A stretch of DNA of 27,933 nt, taken from assembly GCA_963808455.1 (NCBI GenBank), contig CAWEHT010000055.1, positions 1-27,933 on the forward strand, given 5' to 3'. Shown here one piece after another: positions 16,424 to 24,944 of the stretch. This stretch comes from CAWEHT01 sp963808455. Lineage in GTDB: Bacteria; Chloroflexota; Anaerolineae; CG2-30-64-16. Within the stretch, counting starts at the first letter, position 1, and the number at the start of each line of letters is the position of its first letter. The notes below the pieces were generated by a model. It was not told the DNA's origin. It worked only from the letters and a program-made list of their open reading frames with translations, and made no database searches. The position numbers and the translations under genes are program-made.

Positions 16424-17836
16424 CTATTCTGGCCTGCGTCCACCGGCCGGTCCTCTCGCCGCCCGCGCCGCTTTGTTCCCGCCTTCCAGGCGCCGGCCGA
16501 GCCGATCGGCGAGCCACGGCCTCCACATGTCCACGCGGACGGCCAACCCGATGAGGACCGTGAGCAGGCCGGCGATGACCAACACCCAGGGGATGCCGAC
16601 GCGATCGGCAGCCTCGCCCAGCACCAACATCGGCGGAATCCCCACCAGGGCGTTCAGCATGAACAAGGTCGCGAACACCCGGCCGCGCACGTGGGCCGGC
16701 GAGTCTTCCTGGATGACCGTTTGCGCGAGGATGTTGACCCCGGACAGCGCCAAACCCATGATGAAGGCGATGACCATGGTCGCGCCGGTCAGGCTGAACG
16801 TAAGATCGGGATAGACTTTCAGGATGGGTTGCATCAGACGCTGGTAGTCAAGGCACACGCCGCCCCAGGCCATGAATGCCAGGCCAGCCACCCCCAGCCC
16901 ATAATCCGCCAGGTTCAGGCGACGCAGCCTCTGCCCCCAGCGGCCCACCACGCCGGTGGCGAGCAGCATGCCCAGCGCGGCAGGCGCGAAGACAATGACG
17001 GCGTTCTGGGTGCCGATGCCGAGTACACGTGCCGCGAAGCCGGGCGCGATCATGGCCAGGACCATCACGAGCGTGTTGACCATAACCATATGGCCGGTGG
17101 CGAGCTTCACGCGTTCGTGGTTGGAGACGAAGTTCCAGCCTTCCTTGGCTTCCTGCCATACGGTGCGCCAGCCTGAGGCACTGGTCGGGACCGGCTGCGC
17201 GCTTGGCCGGTCGTTCGGGATACGCGAGACCAGGACCGTGGCGCCCAGGTAGAACAACGCCAGCACCAGAAAGCCGCCCTCGAGGTGAGCCATGCCGCCC
17301 CCGATGCTGGCAAGTTCCACCAGGAGCGGCCCCAGCACGATCAGGCCAACCACCTGCGACACCACCATGGTGACATTGTAGAGAGAATTGGCCGGCAGCA
17401 GATGCGCCTCGCCCACGAGGAGCGGTATCGTCGCGCCTTCCGCCGGATAGAAAAACTGGGCCAGGCTGGCCATGACGAACGACAGCACGTAGATCGCCGT
17501 CACTTCCCAGGCTCCGTGCAGCGTAGCCAGAACTGCCACATACCCGATGGCGAGCACGAGGCGGAGTGCGTTGGAGATGACGAGCACGAGTTTCTTGGAT
17601 AGGCGATCGACGACGACGCCGGCGACGGGGCTGAAGATGACACCCGGCAGCGTGAAAGCCAGAATGACCAGGCCGGTCGCCAGGGCGGACTTGGTGAGCT
17701 CTTCAACCAGCGCGATCTGCACGTAGTTGATGGCCTGGGCGGACGTCTGCGCCAGCAACTGCGCGCCCCATAGGGAACGGAAATCGGGGTTGGTGAGGAC
17801 GGTCCCGAAGCCGGCCCTCGTCCGTGGTCCGGTCAA
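16424..17836 (-). CDS. Major facilitator superfamily transporter
   Basis: A membrane protein of ~470 residues with roughly twelve hydrophobic helices, opening with NPDFRSLWGAQLLAQTSAQ and carrying the loop motif VVVDRLSKKLVLVISN between helices 2 and 3, and RGRVFATLFMLNALVG in the second half. This is the arrangement of MFS_3/ENTS-like drug or metabolite exporters. The substrate is unknown. The open frame reaches 17971 but the extra residues overlap the DUF951 gene. A TTG at 17836, overlapping the DUF951 stop as TTGA, is the likely start and gives coupling to that gene. The C-terminus is polar and rich in Arg, Ala and Gly. Confidence 0.85.
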   Translation of the reverse strand: MTGPRTRAGFGTVLTNPDFRSLWGAQLLAQTSAQAINYVQIALVEELTKSALATGLVILAFTLPGVIFSPVAGVVVDRLSKKLVLVISNALRLVLAIGYVAVLATLHGAWEVTAIYVLSFVMASLAQFFYPAEGATIPLLVGEAHLLPANSLYNVTMVVSQVVGLIVLGPLLVELASIGGGMAHLEGGFLVLALFYLGATVLVSRIPNDRPSAQPVPTSASGWRTVWQEAKEGWNFVSNHERVKLATGHMVMVNTLVMVLAMIAPGFAARVLGIGTQNAVIVFAPAALGMLLATGVVGRWGQRLRRLNLADYGLGVAGLAFMAWGGVCLDYQRLMQPILKVYPDLTFSLTGATMVIAFIMGLALSGVNILAQTVIQEDSPAHVRGRVFATLFMLNALVGIPPMLVLGEAADRVGIPWVLVIAGLLTVLIGLAVRVDMWRPWLADRLGRRLEGGNKAARAARGPAGGRRPE

Positions 17837-18042
17837 GTGTTCACCCGATCTTCGCCACGGCTGACCAAAGCTTTCACCTGGCGGGCGAAGCGGTTGCGAG
17901 GCAACAAGACCTTGTGCTGGCACTGGCAACAGCGGATGCCGATGTCCGCTCCGAGGCGCACGACCTTCCATTCATAGCTGCCACAGGGGTGTGGCTTTCG
18001 CATGCGCACGACATCCCCGAGGCAGATCTCACCATATGGCAC
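17833..18042 (-). CDS. DUF951 family protein
   Basis: A 69-residue protein of the DUF951 family, recognised by GDVVRMRKPHPCGSYEWKVVRLGADI and the later CCQCQHKVLLPRNRF. C20 and the C38-C-Q-C41 cluster could bind zinc. The family is small, basic and widespread in Firmicutes and Chloroflexota, and its function is not established. The GTG start has GGGAG eight bases upstream. Its stop overlaps the start of the MFS gene, and it is divergent from the nfeD gene across a 266-base intergenic region. Confidence 0.85.
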   Translation of the reverse strand: MPYGEICLGDVVRMRKPHPCGSYEWKVVRLGADIGIRCCQCQHKVLLPRNRFARQVKALVSRGEDRVNT

Positions 18043-18185
18043 GTGTTAGCTCCCAGGGTGCCCCGCTGCCGCACGCGGCCCTGCATCATCCGCACGCGGC
18101 CCGGCCTGCGCGCACCTCGCCGGTGCTCCCAGGGCAAGAGGACCTCGCGCCCGGCCGGCGCTATTATGATAGCATGGTTGCGAGC

Positions 18186-18197
18186 TTCGTGCACGAA
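18186..18197. promoter_or_regulatory. Perfect 12-bp palindrome in a divergent promoter region
   Basis: TTCGTGCACGAA is its own reverse complement and lies between the divergent DUF951 and nfeD genes, about 30 bases before the proposed nfeD promoter. A symmetric site in such a place suits a dimeric regulator, but I do not recognise the operator. Confidence 0.35.
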
Positions 18198-18226
18198 ATG
18201 CAGTTCCTGGCTGCGGCAGAAGGGCC

Positions 18227-18254
18227 TTGCGGCGCCGAGCACGGGGAGTATAAT
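18227..18254 (+). promoter_or_regulatory. Probable promoter of the nfeD gene
   Basis: A consensus TATAAT (18249-18254) follows TTGCGG (18227-18232) with a 16-base spacer. The -35 matches only the TTG half. Transcription would start near 18261, about 48 bases before the ATG at 18309. Confidence 0.5.
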
Positions 18255-18308
18255 GACAGCAGGGATGGTTGGACGTATTCTTCGGTTCGATGAGGCAAAG
18301 AGGCTAGC

Positions 18309-19622
18309 ATGATACGCGACCGGGTAGGGGCAAGACGGAGGTTCTGGCCGCTGGTGCTGCTGATCGCGGGCTGGGCCCTGAGCGTTGCGCCCGCCCACGC
18401 ACAGGCGCCGGGGAGCGTGCTCGTGGCAAGTTTCAGCGGGCCGGTGACACCGGTGCTGAAATCTTATGTGGACCGGACGATCGGCGAGGCTGAAAGCAGC
18501 GGCGCGGCCGCTGTGGTTTTGGAATTGGACACGCCCGGCGGCTCGATCGACATCACCGAGCAGATCGTCCAACGGATGACGCAGGCCAAAGTGCCGGTGA
18601 TCGTCTACGTGTCGCCGAGCGGCGCCCATGCCAGTTCGGCCGGCACATTCATCACTCTGGCGGCGCACGTCGCAGCCATGGCGCCAGGGTCGACGATTGG
18701 CGCGGCCAGCCCGGTTGGCAGCGAAGGGCAGGATCTCGGCACCACGGAGCAGGCCAAGACCACCAATACGATGGTGGCCGACATCACAAACCTGGCCAGG
18801 CGCCGCGGCGCCAAGGCCGTCGCCTGGGCTCAGAAGGCCGTCGCGGAGGCCGCGGCGGCCACCGCCGACGACGCGCTGCAGATGGGCGTGATCGACGCGG
18901 TGGCCGACAACCTCCCGGACCTCTTGGTACAGTTGGATGGACGGCAGGTAGACGTCGCAGGGCAGAAGGTCACGCTCCAGCTGAGCGATCGGCCCCTGGT
19001 GAGCGTTCCACTGACGGGGATCGAGTCGTTGTTGAACGTCATCACGGACCCGACAATCGCCGCCATCCTCCTTACCCTGGGCTCGAGCGGGCTCCTGCTC
19101 GAGCTGGCCAACCCCGGCTCGTACGTGCCGGGCGCGGCCGGCGCGGTTTGCCTGCTGCTGGCCTTCTATGCGCTCGGCGTCCTCCAGGCCAACCTGGTCG
19201 GCCTGGCGTTCGTCGGCCTGGCATTCGCGCTCTTTCTGATCGATCTGAAGGCGACGACTCACGGCGTCTTGACGGTTGCCGGGATCGTCAGCTTCCTGTT
19301 GGGTGGGTTCATCCTGTTCAACACGCCGGGGACACAGGTGCCCTGGGCTACCCTGATCACCCTGGCGCTGCTTGTGGCCGGCTTCTTCGCCTTCGCGGTC
19401 GCCAAGGTGCTGGCCGCGCGGCACCGCCCGCCCTTCACCGGCCTGGACAGCATGATCGGGCAAACTGCCGAAGTGCGCAAGGCTCTGGAGCCCGAAGGCA
19501 TGGTCTTCCTCGAAGGCGAGCTGTGGCGCGCGTGCGCCGAGGACGGCCCCGTCCCGGCCGGCGCACGGGTGCAGGTTGTGGGACGGGAAGGCTTCCAGCT
19601 GCGCGTGCGGCCCACGGCCTGA
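18309..19622 (+). CDS. nfeD: NfeD/ClpP-class membrane serine protease
   Basis: A 437-residue protein with three parts. After a signal peptide (about 1-32, ending AHAQA) comes a ClpP/crotonase-type protease domain (about 37-215) with LELDTPGGSIDIT and the likely nucleophile S110 in HASSAGTFI; K150 may be the general base. Then follow about four membrane helices (about 243-365), and a C-terminal soluble NfeD beta-barrel (about 380-437, ending GREGFQLRVRPTA). In this family the protease cleaves the C-terminal hydrophobic region of stomatin-like partners, but no stomatin/SPFH gene is adjacent here. The ATG follows AAAGAGG. The frame is intact. Confidence 0.9.
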   Translation: MIRDRVGARRRFWPLVLLIAGWALSVAPAHAQAPGSVLVASFSGPVTPVLKSYVDRTIGEAESSGAAAVVLELDTPGGSIDITEQIVQRMTQAKVPVIVYVSPSGAHASSAGTFITLAAHVAAMAPGSTIGAASPVGSEGQDLGTTEQAKTTNTMVADITNLARRRGAKAVAWAQKAVAEAAAATADDALQMGVIDAVADNLPDLLVQLDGRQVDVAGQKVTLQLSDRPLVSVPLTGIESLLNVITDPTIAAILLTLGSSGLLLELANPGSYVPGAAGAVCLLLAFYALGVLQANLVGLAFVGLAFALFLIDLKATTHGVLTVAGIVSFLLGGFILFNTPGTQVPWATLITLALLVAGFFAFAVAKVLAARHRPPFTGLDSMIGQTAEVRKALEPEGMVFLEGELWRACAEDGPVPAGARVQVVGREGFQLRVRPTA

Positions 19623-19672
19623 CACCGAGCGGGAGGTTCACGCCGCGCGCAGGTGGGTGGACTGAACGCCTA

Positions 19673-19701
19673 TTGACTGGAGAACAAATTAGACGCAAAA
19701 T
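19673..19701 (+). promoter_or_regulatory. Possible promoter of the thioredoxin-like gene
   Basis: TTGACT (19673-19678) and CAAAAT (19696-19701) are separated by 17 bases, five and four of six matches to consensus, in an AT-richer patch. The gene starts at 19748. Confidence 0.45.
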
Positions 19702-19747
19702 AGAGCACAAGTGAAATGCCAGCCGATACTTGCGTGGCGGAGCTGTC

Positions 19748-20158
19748 ATGGCTGATCCTTTGCTCGTAGAGATCATCGCGTTCGCGCCGACGGCCTTCTA
19801 TCACTGTACGCACTGCGAGGTTGCATGGCACGAAGCTGGCATCACCGATCGCATTCACCGCGAGCAGGTTGCTGCCAGCTTGCCTGTTGACCTGGCCCAG
19901 GAATACCAGGTGATTTCCGACTGGGTGCACGATCTCTTGCAGCGCTATGGCGATCGAGTGGCCGTGAAGGTGGTCGACGCCGCGTCGTTGGAGGGTGTAG
20001 TGAAAAGCCTGCGCTATGGTCTGCACCGTTACCCGGCCGTGGTTGTGGGAGGTGCGTCCCGCTTCACTGGGCCTGTCCGGCAGACACTGGGCGCAGCAGA
20101 CGGCGAAATCGCGCAGCGGTTCTCGCCAGCGAACGCGCCGGTCGAGACGCGGACCTGA
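19748..20158 (+). CDS. Thioredoxin-fold-like protein with CxxC
   Basis: A 136-residue protein. Its opening LLVEIIAFAPTAFYHCTHC places a C20-T-H-C23 motif after a beta strand, as in thioredoxin-like proteins. A middle helix-rich part (LPVDLAQEYQVISDWVHDL) is followed by RYGDRVAVKVVDAASLEG and KSLRYGLHRYPAVVVGGASRFTG, where the strand after R-Y-P resembles the cis-proline strand of the fold. A role in disulfide or metal chemistry is therefore likely but its partner is unknown. The ATG at 19748 is chosen for GGAG seven bases upstream. It is followed by cstA after 290 bases without a gene. Confidence 0.6.
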   Translation: MADPLLVEIIAFAPTAFYHCTHCEVAWHEAGITDRIHREQVAASLPVDLAQEYQVISDWVHDLLQRYGDRVAVKVVDAASLEGVVKSLRYGLHRYPAVVVGGASRFTGPVRQTLGAADGEIAQRFSPANAPVETRT

Positions 20159-20448
20159 CCCGGCAACCTGGCGTGCGCAAGCTGTCGTTCGCAGGCGCGG
20201 GCGCCATCGAAGGTCTGGTCTCGGCAGAAAGGAGTGCCAGCAGCCAGGATTCCAAGTGCTACATCCGGCAGGCCGGCCGCAGGGTGATGCCGGGCGCTGA
20301 AGCGACCCGGCTGAGAGAACGAAGTGCGGCGAGGCGCGCTGAAGGCCCCCGGCAGGCTTGAGTGCATTCGCCGGATGATCCGCCAGGTGCTCCGGGGGGG
20401 CTGTAGTTTACTGTCAGCGATTCGAGGCGTGTCCGACGGAGGGCGTGC

Positions 20449-22344
20449 ATGAACACTTTCTGGATCGTCGTCATCGGGGCGGTGGTGATCTACCTCGCGT
20501 ACAACTTCTACGCCAAGCGCATCGACAAGAATGTGATTCGGGCAGACGCCAAGCGCGCCACACCGGCAAAGATGTACATGGACGGCGTGGACTTCATGCC
20601 TACCAGCCGCAACGTGCTCTATGGCTATCATTTCAAGTCGATCGCCGCAGCAGGGCCGATCGTGGGTGTCATCACCGCCGCCAATCTTTGGGGCTGGCTC
20701 CCGGCCCTCCTCTGGCTGATGATCGGGGTGTCCCTCATCGGCTGGGCCAGCGACTACAGCGCCATCATGGTCTCCGTGCGCAACGATGGCAACAGCTTGA
20801 GCGCCATCAGCCACAAGTTGATTGCTCCACGCACGCGCAGCGTCCTGTTTATTTTCATCTTCTTCTACCTGCTGCTCGTCGCGGGCGCCTTCATGGGCAT
20901 CATGGCCGCCTCGATGGCGGCGCGCCCCGACGTGCCTCTCGGCATCATCGCGCTCGCCGTCATGGGCTTCCTCGCAGGCCAGATGCTCTACAGATGGCAT
21001 ATGGACCTCATCGTCGTGACCGCAATCGTCGTCTTGATCACGCTCGCCTGCATGTTGCTGGGGCCGCTCGGCAACAGCGCCGACCTGAAGACGCTGGGGC
21101 CAATCAGCTCGACCATGCAAGGCCTCGACAATGCGATCGATCGCGGCGTTTCCGGCGGCAAGGCCCTGTTCACCGTGGTCAACCCGACTGCAGCCGACCC
21201 GCGCGTGCCTGCGCCTGCCGCAAACGGCACCCGCCAGAGCACGCCGGTCTACGACGCGGCGACCGGCGCCATCGGGACCTTGCCCTCGTATCTCTTCTGG
21301 GGGCTCTTCCTGCTGCTGTTTTCCTACCTGGCCTCCACGCTGCCCATCTGGAGATTCGCCCAGCCGGTGAACTACATCGGCTTCTGGATCACTCTCGTCA
21401 CGATCGTGCTTGGGGCGCTCGGCGCGATCCTGGCGCCCCTGATCAAGCCGGCAGTGGGCAGTTTCCAGCTGGCGGCGCTTAAGACCTGGGGCTTCCAGGC
21501 GGTTGCGGGCCAGGCGTGGCAGCCGCTGTGGCCCATGCTCTTCGTCACCATTGCCTGCGGGGCAATCTCGGGCTGGCATGCCCTGTTCGGTTCTGTCGGC
21601 ACGGCGCGGCAACTGGAATACGAGACGGATGCCCTGCCGGTCGGCGGCGGCGCCATGTTCGGCGAGAACACGTTGGCGCTGCTCTCGCTGGTCGCGGTCT
21701 CCATCCCCGGGGCAGGCGGCGGCGCCGGCCGCTTTGCCGCAGGCGTGGGCAGCCTGCTGTCGGTGCTGTTCGGCGACGCTTTCCGGCCCTTTGGCGCGGC
21801 GCTCGGCTACGGCGCCTTCCTGGTCATCGTGCTGACGGTGACGCAGCTCGTGTTCCGCGTCATGCGTGTGACGCTGGCGGAATGGGGTGGCGAAGCCGCG
21901 CCGCCGCTCCGGAACATGCACGTCTCCACCGTGATCTCGATGATCCTGACCATGGCCCTTGTGCTGACCGGCACGTGGGTCTATCTGTGGCAGATGTTCG
22001 GGGCCGCCAACCAGTTGATGGCCGCGCTGAGCCTCCTGATCGTCACGGTCTGGCTGAAGTCACTCAAGCGCAATGCCCATTACGCCCTGTGGCCGACGCT
22101 TTTCATGTATATCACGACGCTGGCGGCCACCGTGGTTACGGCACGCAACCTGTACGTGACCATTGCGGCAAAGCCGGGCATGGCGGCCTTGCCCGTCGCG
22201 GGCGCCTGGGCCATGATCGTCATCGCCGCTCTGCTCCTGGTGGCGGCTTTGCTCATCGGCTGGGATGGCTGGCAAGCCTATCAGCGCTACAACGCCGCGC
22301 CGCCTTCGCCGGTGGCCGCCAGGCCGGCGAGAGCCGTCCAGTGA
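20449..22344 (+). CDS. cstA: Carbon starvation protein CstA (peptide/pyruvate transporter)
   Basis: A 631-residue membrane protein with about fifteen hydrophobic segments. It shows family features: YNFYAKRI near the N-terminus, AAAGPIVGVITAANLWGWLPA, and the conserved CGAISGWHALFGSVGTARQ followed by YETDA-LPVGGGAM in the C-terminal half. CstA and its relatives import peptides or pyruvate when carbon is short. It is intact. The ATG has GGAGGG eight bases upstream. The 290 bases before it contain no recognised gene. A long dyad that can act as a terminator follows its end (22439-22507). An antisense 630-residue open frame here is a shadow. Confidence 0.9.
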   Translation: MNTFWIVVIGAVVIYLAYNFYAKRIDKNVIRADAKRATPAKMYMDGVDFMPTSRNVLYGYHFKSIAAAGPIVGVITAANLWGWLPALLWLMIGVSLIGWASDYSAIMVSVRNDGNSLSAISHKLIAPRTRSVLFIFIFFYLLLVAGAFMGIMAASMAARPDVPLGIIALAVMGFLAGQMLYRWHMDLIVVTAIVVLITLACMLLGPLGNSADLKTLGPISSTMQGLDNAIDRGVSGGKALFTVVNPTAADPRVPAPAANGTRQSTPVYDAATGAIGTLPSYLFWGLFLLLFSYLASTLPIWRFAQPVNYIGFWITLVTIVLGALGAILAPLIKPAVGSFQLAALKTWGFQAVAGQAWQPLWPMLFVTIACGAISGWHALFGSVGTARQLEYETDALPVGGGAMFGENTLALLSLVAVSIPGAGGGAGRFAAGVGSLLSVLFGDAFRPFGAALGYGAFLVIVLTVTQLVFRVMRVTLAEWGGEAAPPLRNMHVSTVISMILTMALVLTGTWVYLWQMFGAANQLMAALSLLIVTVWLKSLKRNAHYALWPTLFMYITTLAATVVTARNLYVTIAAKPGMAALPVAGAWAMIVIAALLLVAALLIGWDGWQAYQRYNAAPPSPVAARPARAVQ

Positions 22345-22438
22345 CCGCGTCTGGGCCGCGTGAGGGTACCGTCGATCTGCGGGCCGGACCGTCCAGTTCG
22401 CGGATCGGTGGACTGCGGCGGAACCCAGCCCGCAGTGC

Positions 22439-22507
22439 GTGACGCGCCCCCACAGGATTCCAGAGCCGTTGGGAGGAATGGCAGCCTGAAATCCTGGCGC
22501 GCGTCAC
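22439..22507. terminator. Bidirectional hairpin between cstA and the convergent gene
   Basis: GTGACGCGC (22439-22447) pairs with GCGCGTCAC (22499-22507), and inside it CAGGATT (22453-22459) pairs with AATCCTG (22490-22496), giving nine and seven base pairs around a 30-base loop. It sits between two convergent genes, so it could stop transcription in both directions. No T-run is present. Confidence 0.5.
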
Positions 22508-23212
22508 TGACCGGCGACGGCCCGCGAGGTCTCGCAGCACCTCCAAGAGCTCGGCGGCGTTAGCCGCGTGAGGATCCGGCAAAGGGATGTGGATCTCGAG
22601 CGAGCCTGGGTCGCGGCGGATGCCCAGGCGCCAGAAGCAAGGGCTGAGGCGTTCGAGGACCGCGGCGTACGGCGGCAAGGCTTCCTGGGCCCGGCCGAGC
22701 AGGCCAAAGGGCGCCATCAAGGCCAACTGCTGGCCGGAGATCGCCTGGGGGAGCGGCCGGATAGGGCCGGGGACCGGTGGCTGGCCTTGAGGAGCGTAGG
22801 GAGAGAGCTCCCACCCTTCGCGTGCCAGCTCGTTCAGCGCCATGCGGCCGGTCCACGAAGCCGGATCGGCGAGCTCCAGGGCTACTTTGGGCGGGCTTAC
22901 CAGCTGGCAGCGGAAGACGAGGGTGTCGTGGCGGCCGCGCAGGCGCGCCCACAGCCACATCCACGGCACATCGCGCGGGGCCAGCACGATCAGCGTTTCC
23001 ACCCGGCGAAACGGCGAGCGGGCATGCTCGATGATCAGCTCGGCCACTGAGGAGCCGAGCCAGCGCAGGGAGGTGCGTTCGCCGATCTTCGGCAAGCCGC
23101 CTTGCATCCAGCGCAAGACGGCCTCGCCATGGCGTAGGTTGTAGATGATGCCGATCGTGAACCAGGCCATGACCAGGCCTGCAATGAGCCCCACGGCGTA
23201 GCGCGGATCCAT
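22504..23212 (-). CDS. Membrane-anchored hypothetical protein, one frameshift near its end
   Basis: Not a family I recognise. The ATG at 23212 follows AAGGAG five bases upstream. An N-terminal transmembrane helix (about 4-26, VGLIAGLVMAWFTIGIIYNL) leads into a soluble part with RRVETLIVLAPRDVPWMWLWARLRGR and a later RRDPGSLEIHIPLP. The uninterrupted frame runs on to 22253, 92 bases into the antisense of cstA, but those residues are Arg/Ser-rich and look non-coding. Removing one G from the GGG near 22522 gives DLAAVAGQ and a stop at 22504, exactly at the foot of the terminator hairpin, for a protein of about 235 residues. It is divergent from the ATPase operon and may be functionally linked to it. 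Confidence 0.65.
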
Positions 23213-23241
23213 GCGTTCTCCTTCACGGGCAGCGAAGCGTC

Positions 23242-23247
23242 ATTGTA
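23242..23247 (-). promoter_or_regulatory. Possible -10 element of the membrane hypothetical gene
   Basis: TACAAT on the minus strand lies 30 bases before the ATG at 23212. No convincing -35 hexamer is found at the expected distance. The rest of the 147-base divergent region shows no clear promoter for the plus-strand operon. Confidence 0.3.
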
Positions 23248-23359
23248 CCATGAAGACCGGGGGATCGCGAAGGCGCCTGGATCATGTCGTCGAGATGCTG
23301 CAAGCGCCGGCCGGGAGTGCCACCCGGACGGAGGACGTGCCGGCGGAGTTGGAGTGACC

Positions 23360-23653
23360 ATGCAAGGTGCGGGCTCGCCTGCCTGGCGCAGCACTGCGCG
23401 GGCGCTGCGAGAGTTTCTCTACGGCATGACAGGCATGGAATTCGCGGAACATGCCCTGCAGATGCGCGGCAGCCTTGAGAATCTCTTCTTGCTCTGCACG
23501 GTCGGCGACATGCTCGGGGTTCCCGTTCTGCCTCCCTATTACAGCCTGCGGCTGCTGCCTCACGTGGTGCCCCAGATCGAGTCGTGGAAGAGAAGGGTGC
23601 TGCGCGAGCGGGAATTTACCGACGAGCACGATTACCATTTGGATGGTCTATGA
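23360..23653 (+). CDS. Small conserved-core protein 1 of the ArsA-pair operon
   Basis: A 97-residue protein I cannot assign to a named family. It has a charged N-terminus, a YGM motif at 21-23, a hydrophobic helix (about 39-48) and then GDMLGVPVLPPYYSLRLLP (49-67), HVVPQIESWKRR and a short acidic/His tail. It aligns without gaps to the next gene product over residues 1-83, with about 35 of 46 identical in 38-83. The ATG at 23360 has GGAG about five bases upstream and is followed 13 bases after the stop by the second copy. Its length, its hydrophobic core and the two following ArsA-type ATPases suggest a partner, adaptor or membrane-targeted client of those ATPases; this is inference. Confidence 0.7.
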   Translation: MQGAGSPAWRSTARALREFLYGMTGMEFAEHALQMRGSLENLFLLCTVGDMLGVPVLPPYYSLRLLPHVVPQIESWKRRVLREREFTDEHDYHLDGL

Positions 23654-23666
23654 AAGGGGGTTGCAC

Positions 23667-23942
23667 GTGGCTGACGAACCAAGTCGTCCGAAGAAGGGGG
23701 TCTTTCAGAACCTCAAGGAAGTGATCTACGGGATGGCCGCGCACGACATGAGCCGGTACGCCGTGAGGACACGCGCCAGCATGGAGCACCTTTTCATCCT
23801 CATCACCATGGGCGACATGATCGGCGTCCCGATCCTGCCGCCTTACTACAGCCTGCGCTTGCTCCCCTATGTCGTCCCGCAGATCTCAACCTGGAAGCGG
23901 CGGCTGCTGCGCGAAAAAGATGTTTCCGACGCCATGTTCTGA
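23667..23942 (+). CDS. Small conserved-core protein 2 of the ArsA-pair operon
   Basis: A 91-residue paralogue of the preceding protein: YGM at 21-23, then MEHLFILITMGDMIGVPILP, PYYSLRLLPYVV, PQISTWKRRLLREKD. The N-terminal 20 residues and the C-terminal tail (VSDAMF) differ from copy 1 while the core is conserved, which suggests two related but distinct roles. The GTG at 23667 is chosen because AAAGGGGG lies seven bases upstream; an open frame reaches further up but overlaps copy 1. It ends 15 bases before the first ATPase. A tandem duplication followed by divergence is likely. Confidence 0.7.
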   Translation: MADEPSRPKKGVFQNLKEVIYGMAAHDMSRYAVRTRASMEHLFILITMGDMIGVPILPPYYSLRLLPYVVPQISTWKRRLLREKDVSDAMF

Positions 23943-23957
23943 GAGAAGGAAGGCTGA

Positions 23958-24930
23958 ATGTCCGGCAAACTCGGCGAAATCGTGAGCAAATACTCCTACA
24001 TCATGTTCGGCGGCAAGGGCGGCCTGGGCAAGACCACCTTCTCCGCCGCCACGGCCTACTGGCTGGCCTGCCAGGGCAAGAAGGTGCTGGTCTTCTCGGT
24101 CGACCCGCAGGCCAGCCTGTCAGACATCTTCCAGAAGGACATCTTCGGCAAGGGCGCCGTGAAGATTGCTGACAATCTCTGGGCGCAGGAGGTCAACGCC
24201 GACAGCCATATCAAGGCGTACCAGGACGAGATCCGTCACAAGATCCTGGACATGTACGGCTTTGACCAGGTGCCTGATGAGATCGAGCAGTACATCCAGG
24301 CGGCATCGGCTGAGCCGGCCATGGAGGAAAGCGCGATCTTCGACGCGGTGGTCGATATCGTGGTCGAGGGCAGCTACGACTATTACATCTACGACCTGGT
24401 CCCGCTCGGCCACGCCCTCTACTACCTCAGCATGGCCAAGGTCTACGACGAGTGGATCAACAAGATCACCAAGCTCCGCGAGGAGATGCGCGAATACGAG
24501 GAGATGGTCTCGCGCCTCAAGCGCGGCCAGGGTCACCGAGGAAGACCAAATCCTTACCGAGCTGCAATACATCCGCGGGCGGATCAACGCCTCTTCGCGC
24601 ATCCTGACCGACAAAGAGAAGACCGCCTTCTTCTTCGTCCTCGTGCCGGAGGAGATGATACTCGTTGACACGCAGAAGGCGGCTGGCCTGTTCGCGGAGT
24701 ACAACGTGCCGATCTCCGGCTACGTGGTCAACCGCGTGGTGCCGAGGGAGTTGCTGCAGCACGACATCCCGCCCTACCTGCGCAACCGCATCCAGATGCA
24801 GGACCGCTATCTCGGCGAGATCGACCGGCTGTTCGGCAAGCAAGTCGTGGCGCGGGTGCCGGAGCTGGAACGTGACGTCACCGGGCTGCCCATGATCGCG
24901 CAGCTGGCGCAGATCATGTACCAGAGTTGA
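23958..24930 (+). CDS. ArsA/Get3-type ATPase, subunit 1, one frameshift
   Basis: A cytosolic ATPase of the deviant P-loop class (SIMIBI), about 323 residues. It has the P-loop GGKGGLGKT at 18-26, switch-I-like VDPQASLSD (D49 kept, but the usual alanine-histidine pair replaced), and DLVPLGHAL (146-154) where the family has D-T-A-P-T-G-H. A helical lid region follows (EEMREYEEMVSRLKRG). At about 24520-24533 the frame shifts by one base from KRGQGHRG to VTEEDQILTELQYIRGR and runs to 24930. The ATG at 23958 has AGAAGGAAGG upstream. In Get3 and ArsA the ATP state controls binding of a hydrophobic client or metal; no metal-binding cysteines are visible here. Confidence 0.85.
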
Positions 24931-24944
24931 TACAGGAGAGCGGA

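Noticed and set aside
16175..17176. 333-residue plus-strand open frame over NIF3 and the MFS gene
   Set aside because: His/Gln/Asp-rich shadow of transmembrane codons.
17874..19625. 583-residue open frame antisense to nfeD and the divergent region
   Set aside because: It covers nfeD, its promoter and part of DUF951 and has low-complexity Gln/Glu/Arg composition; the opposite strand has clear domains.
20029..21921. 630-residue open frame antisense to cstA
   Set aside because: Rich in Arg, His, Asp and Gln, with no family motif and no ribosome binding site; it is the expected shadow of a GC-rich membrane-protein gene.
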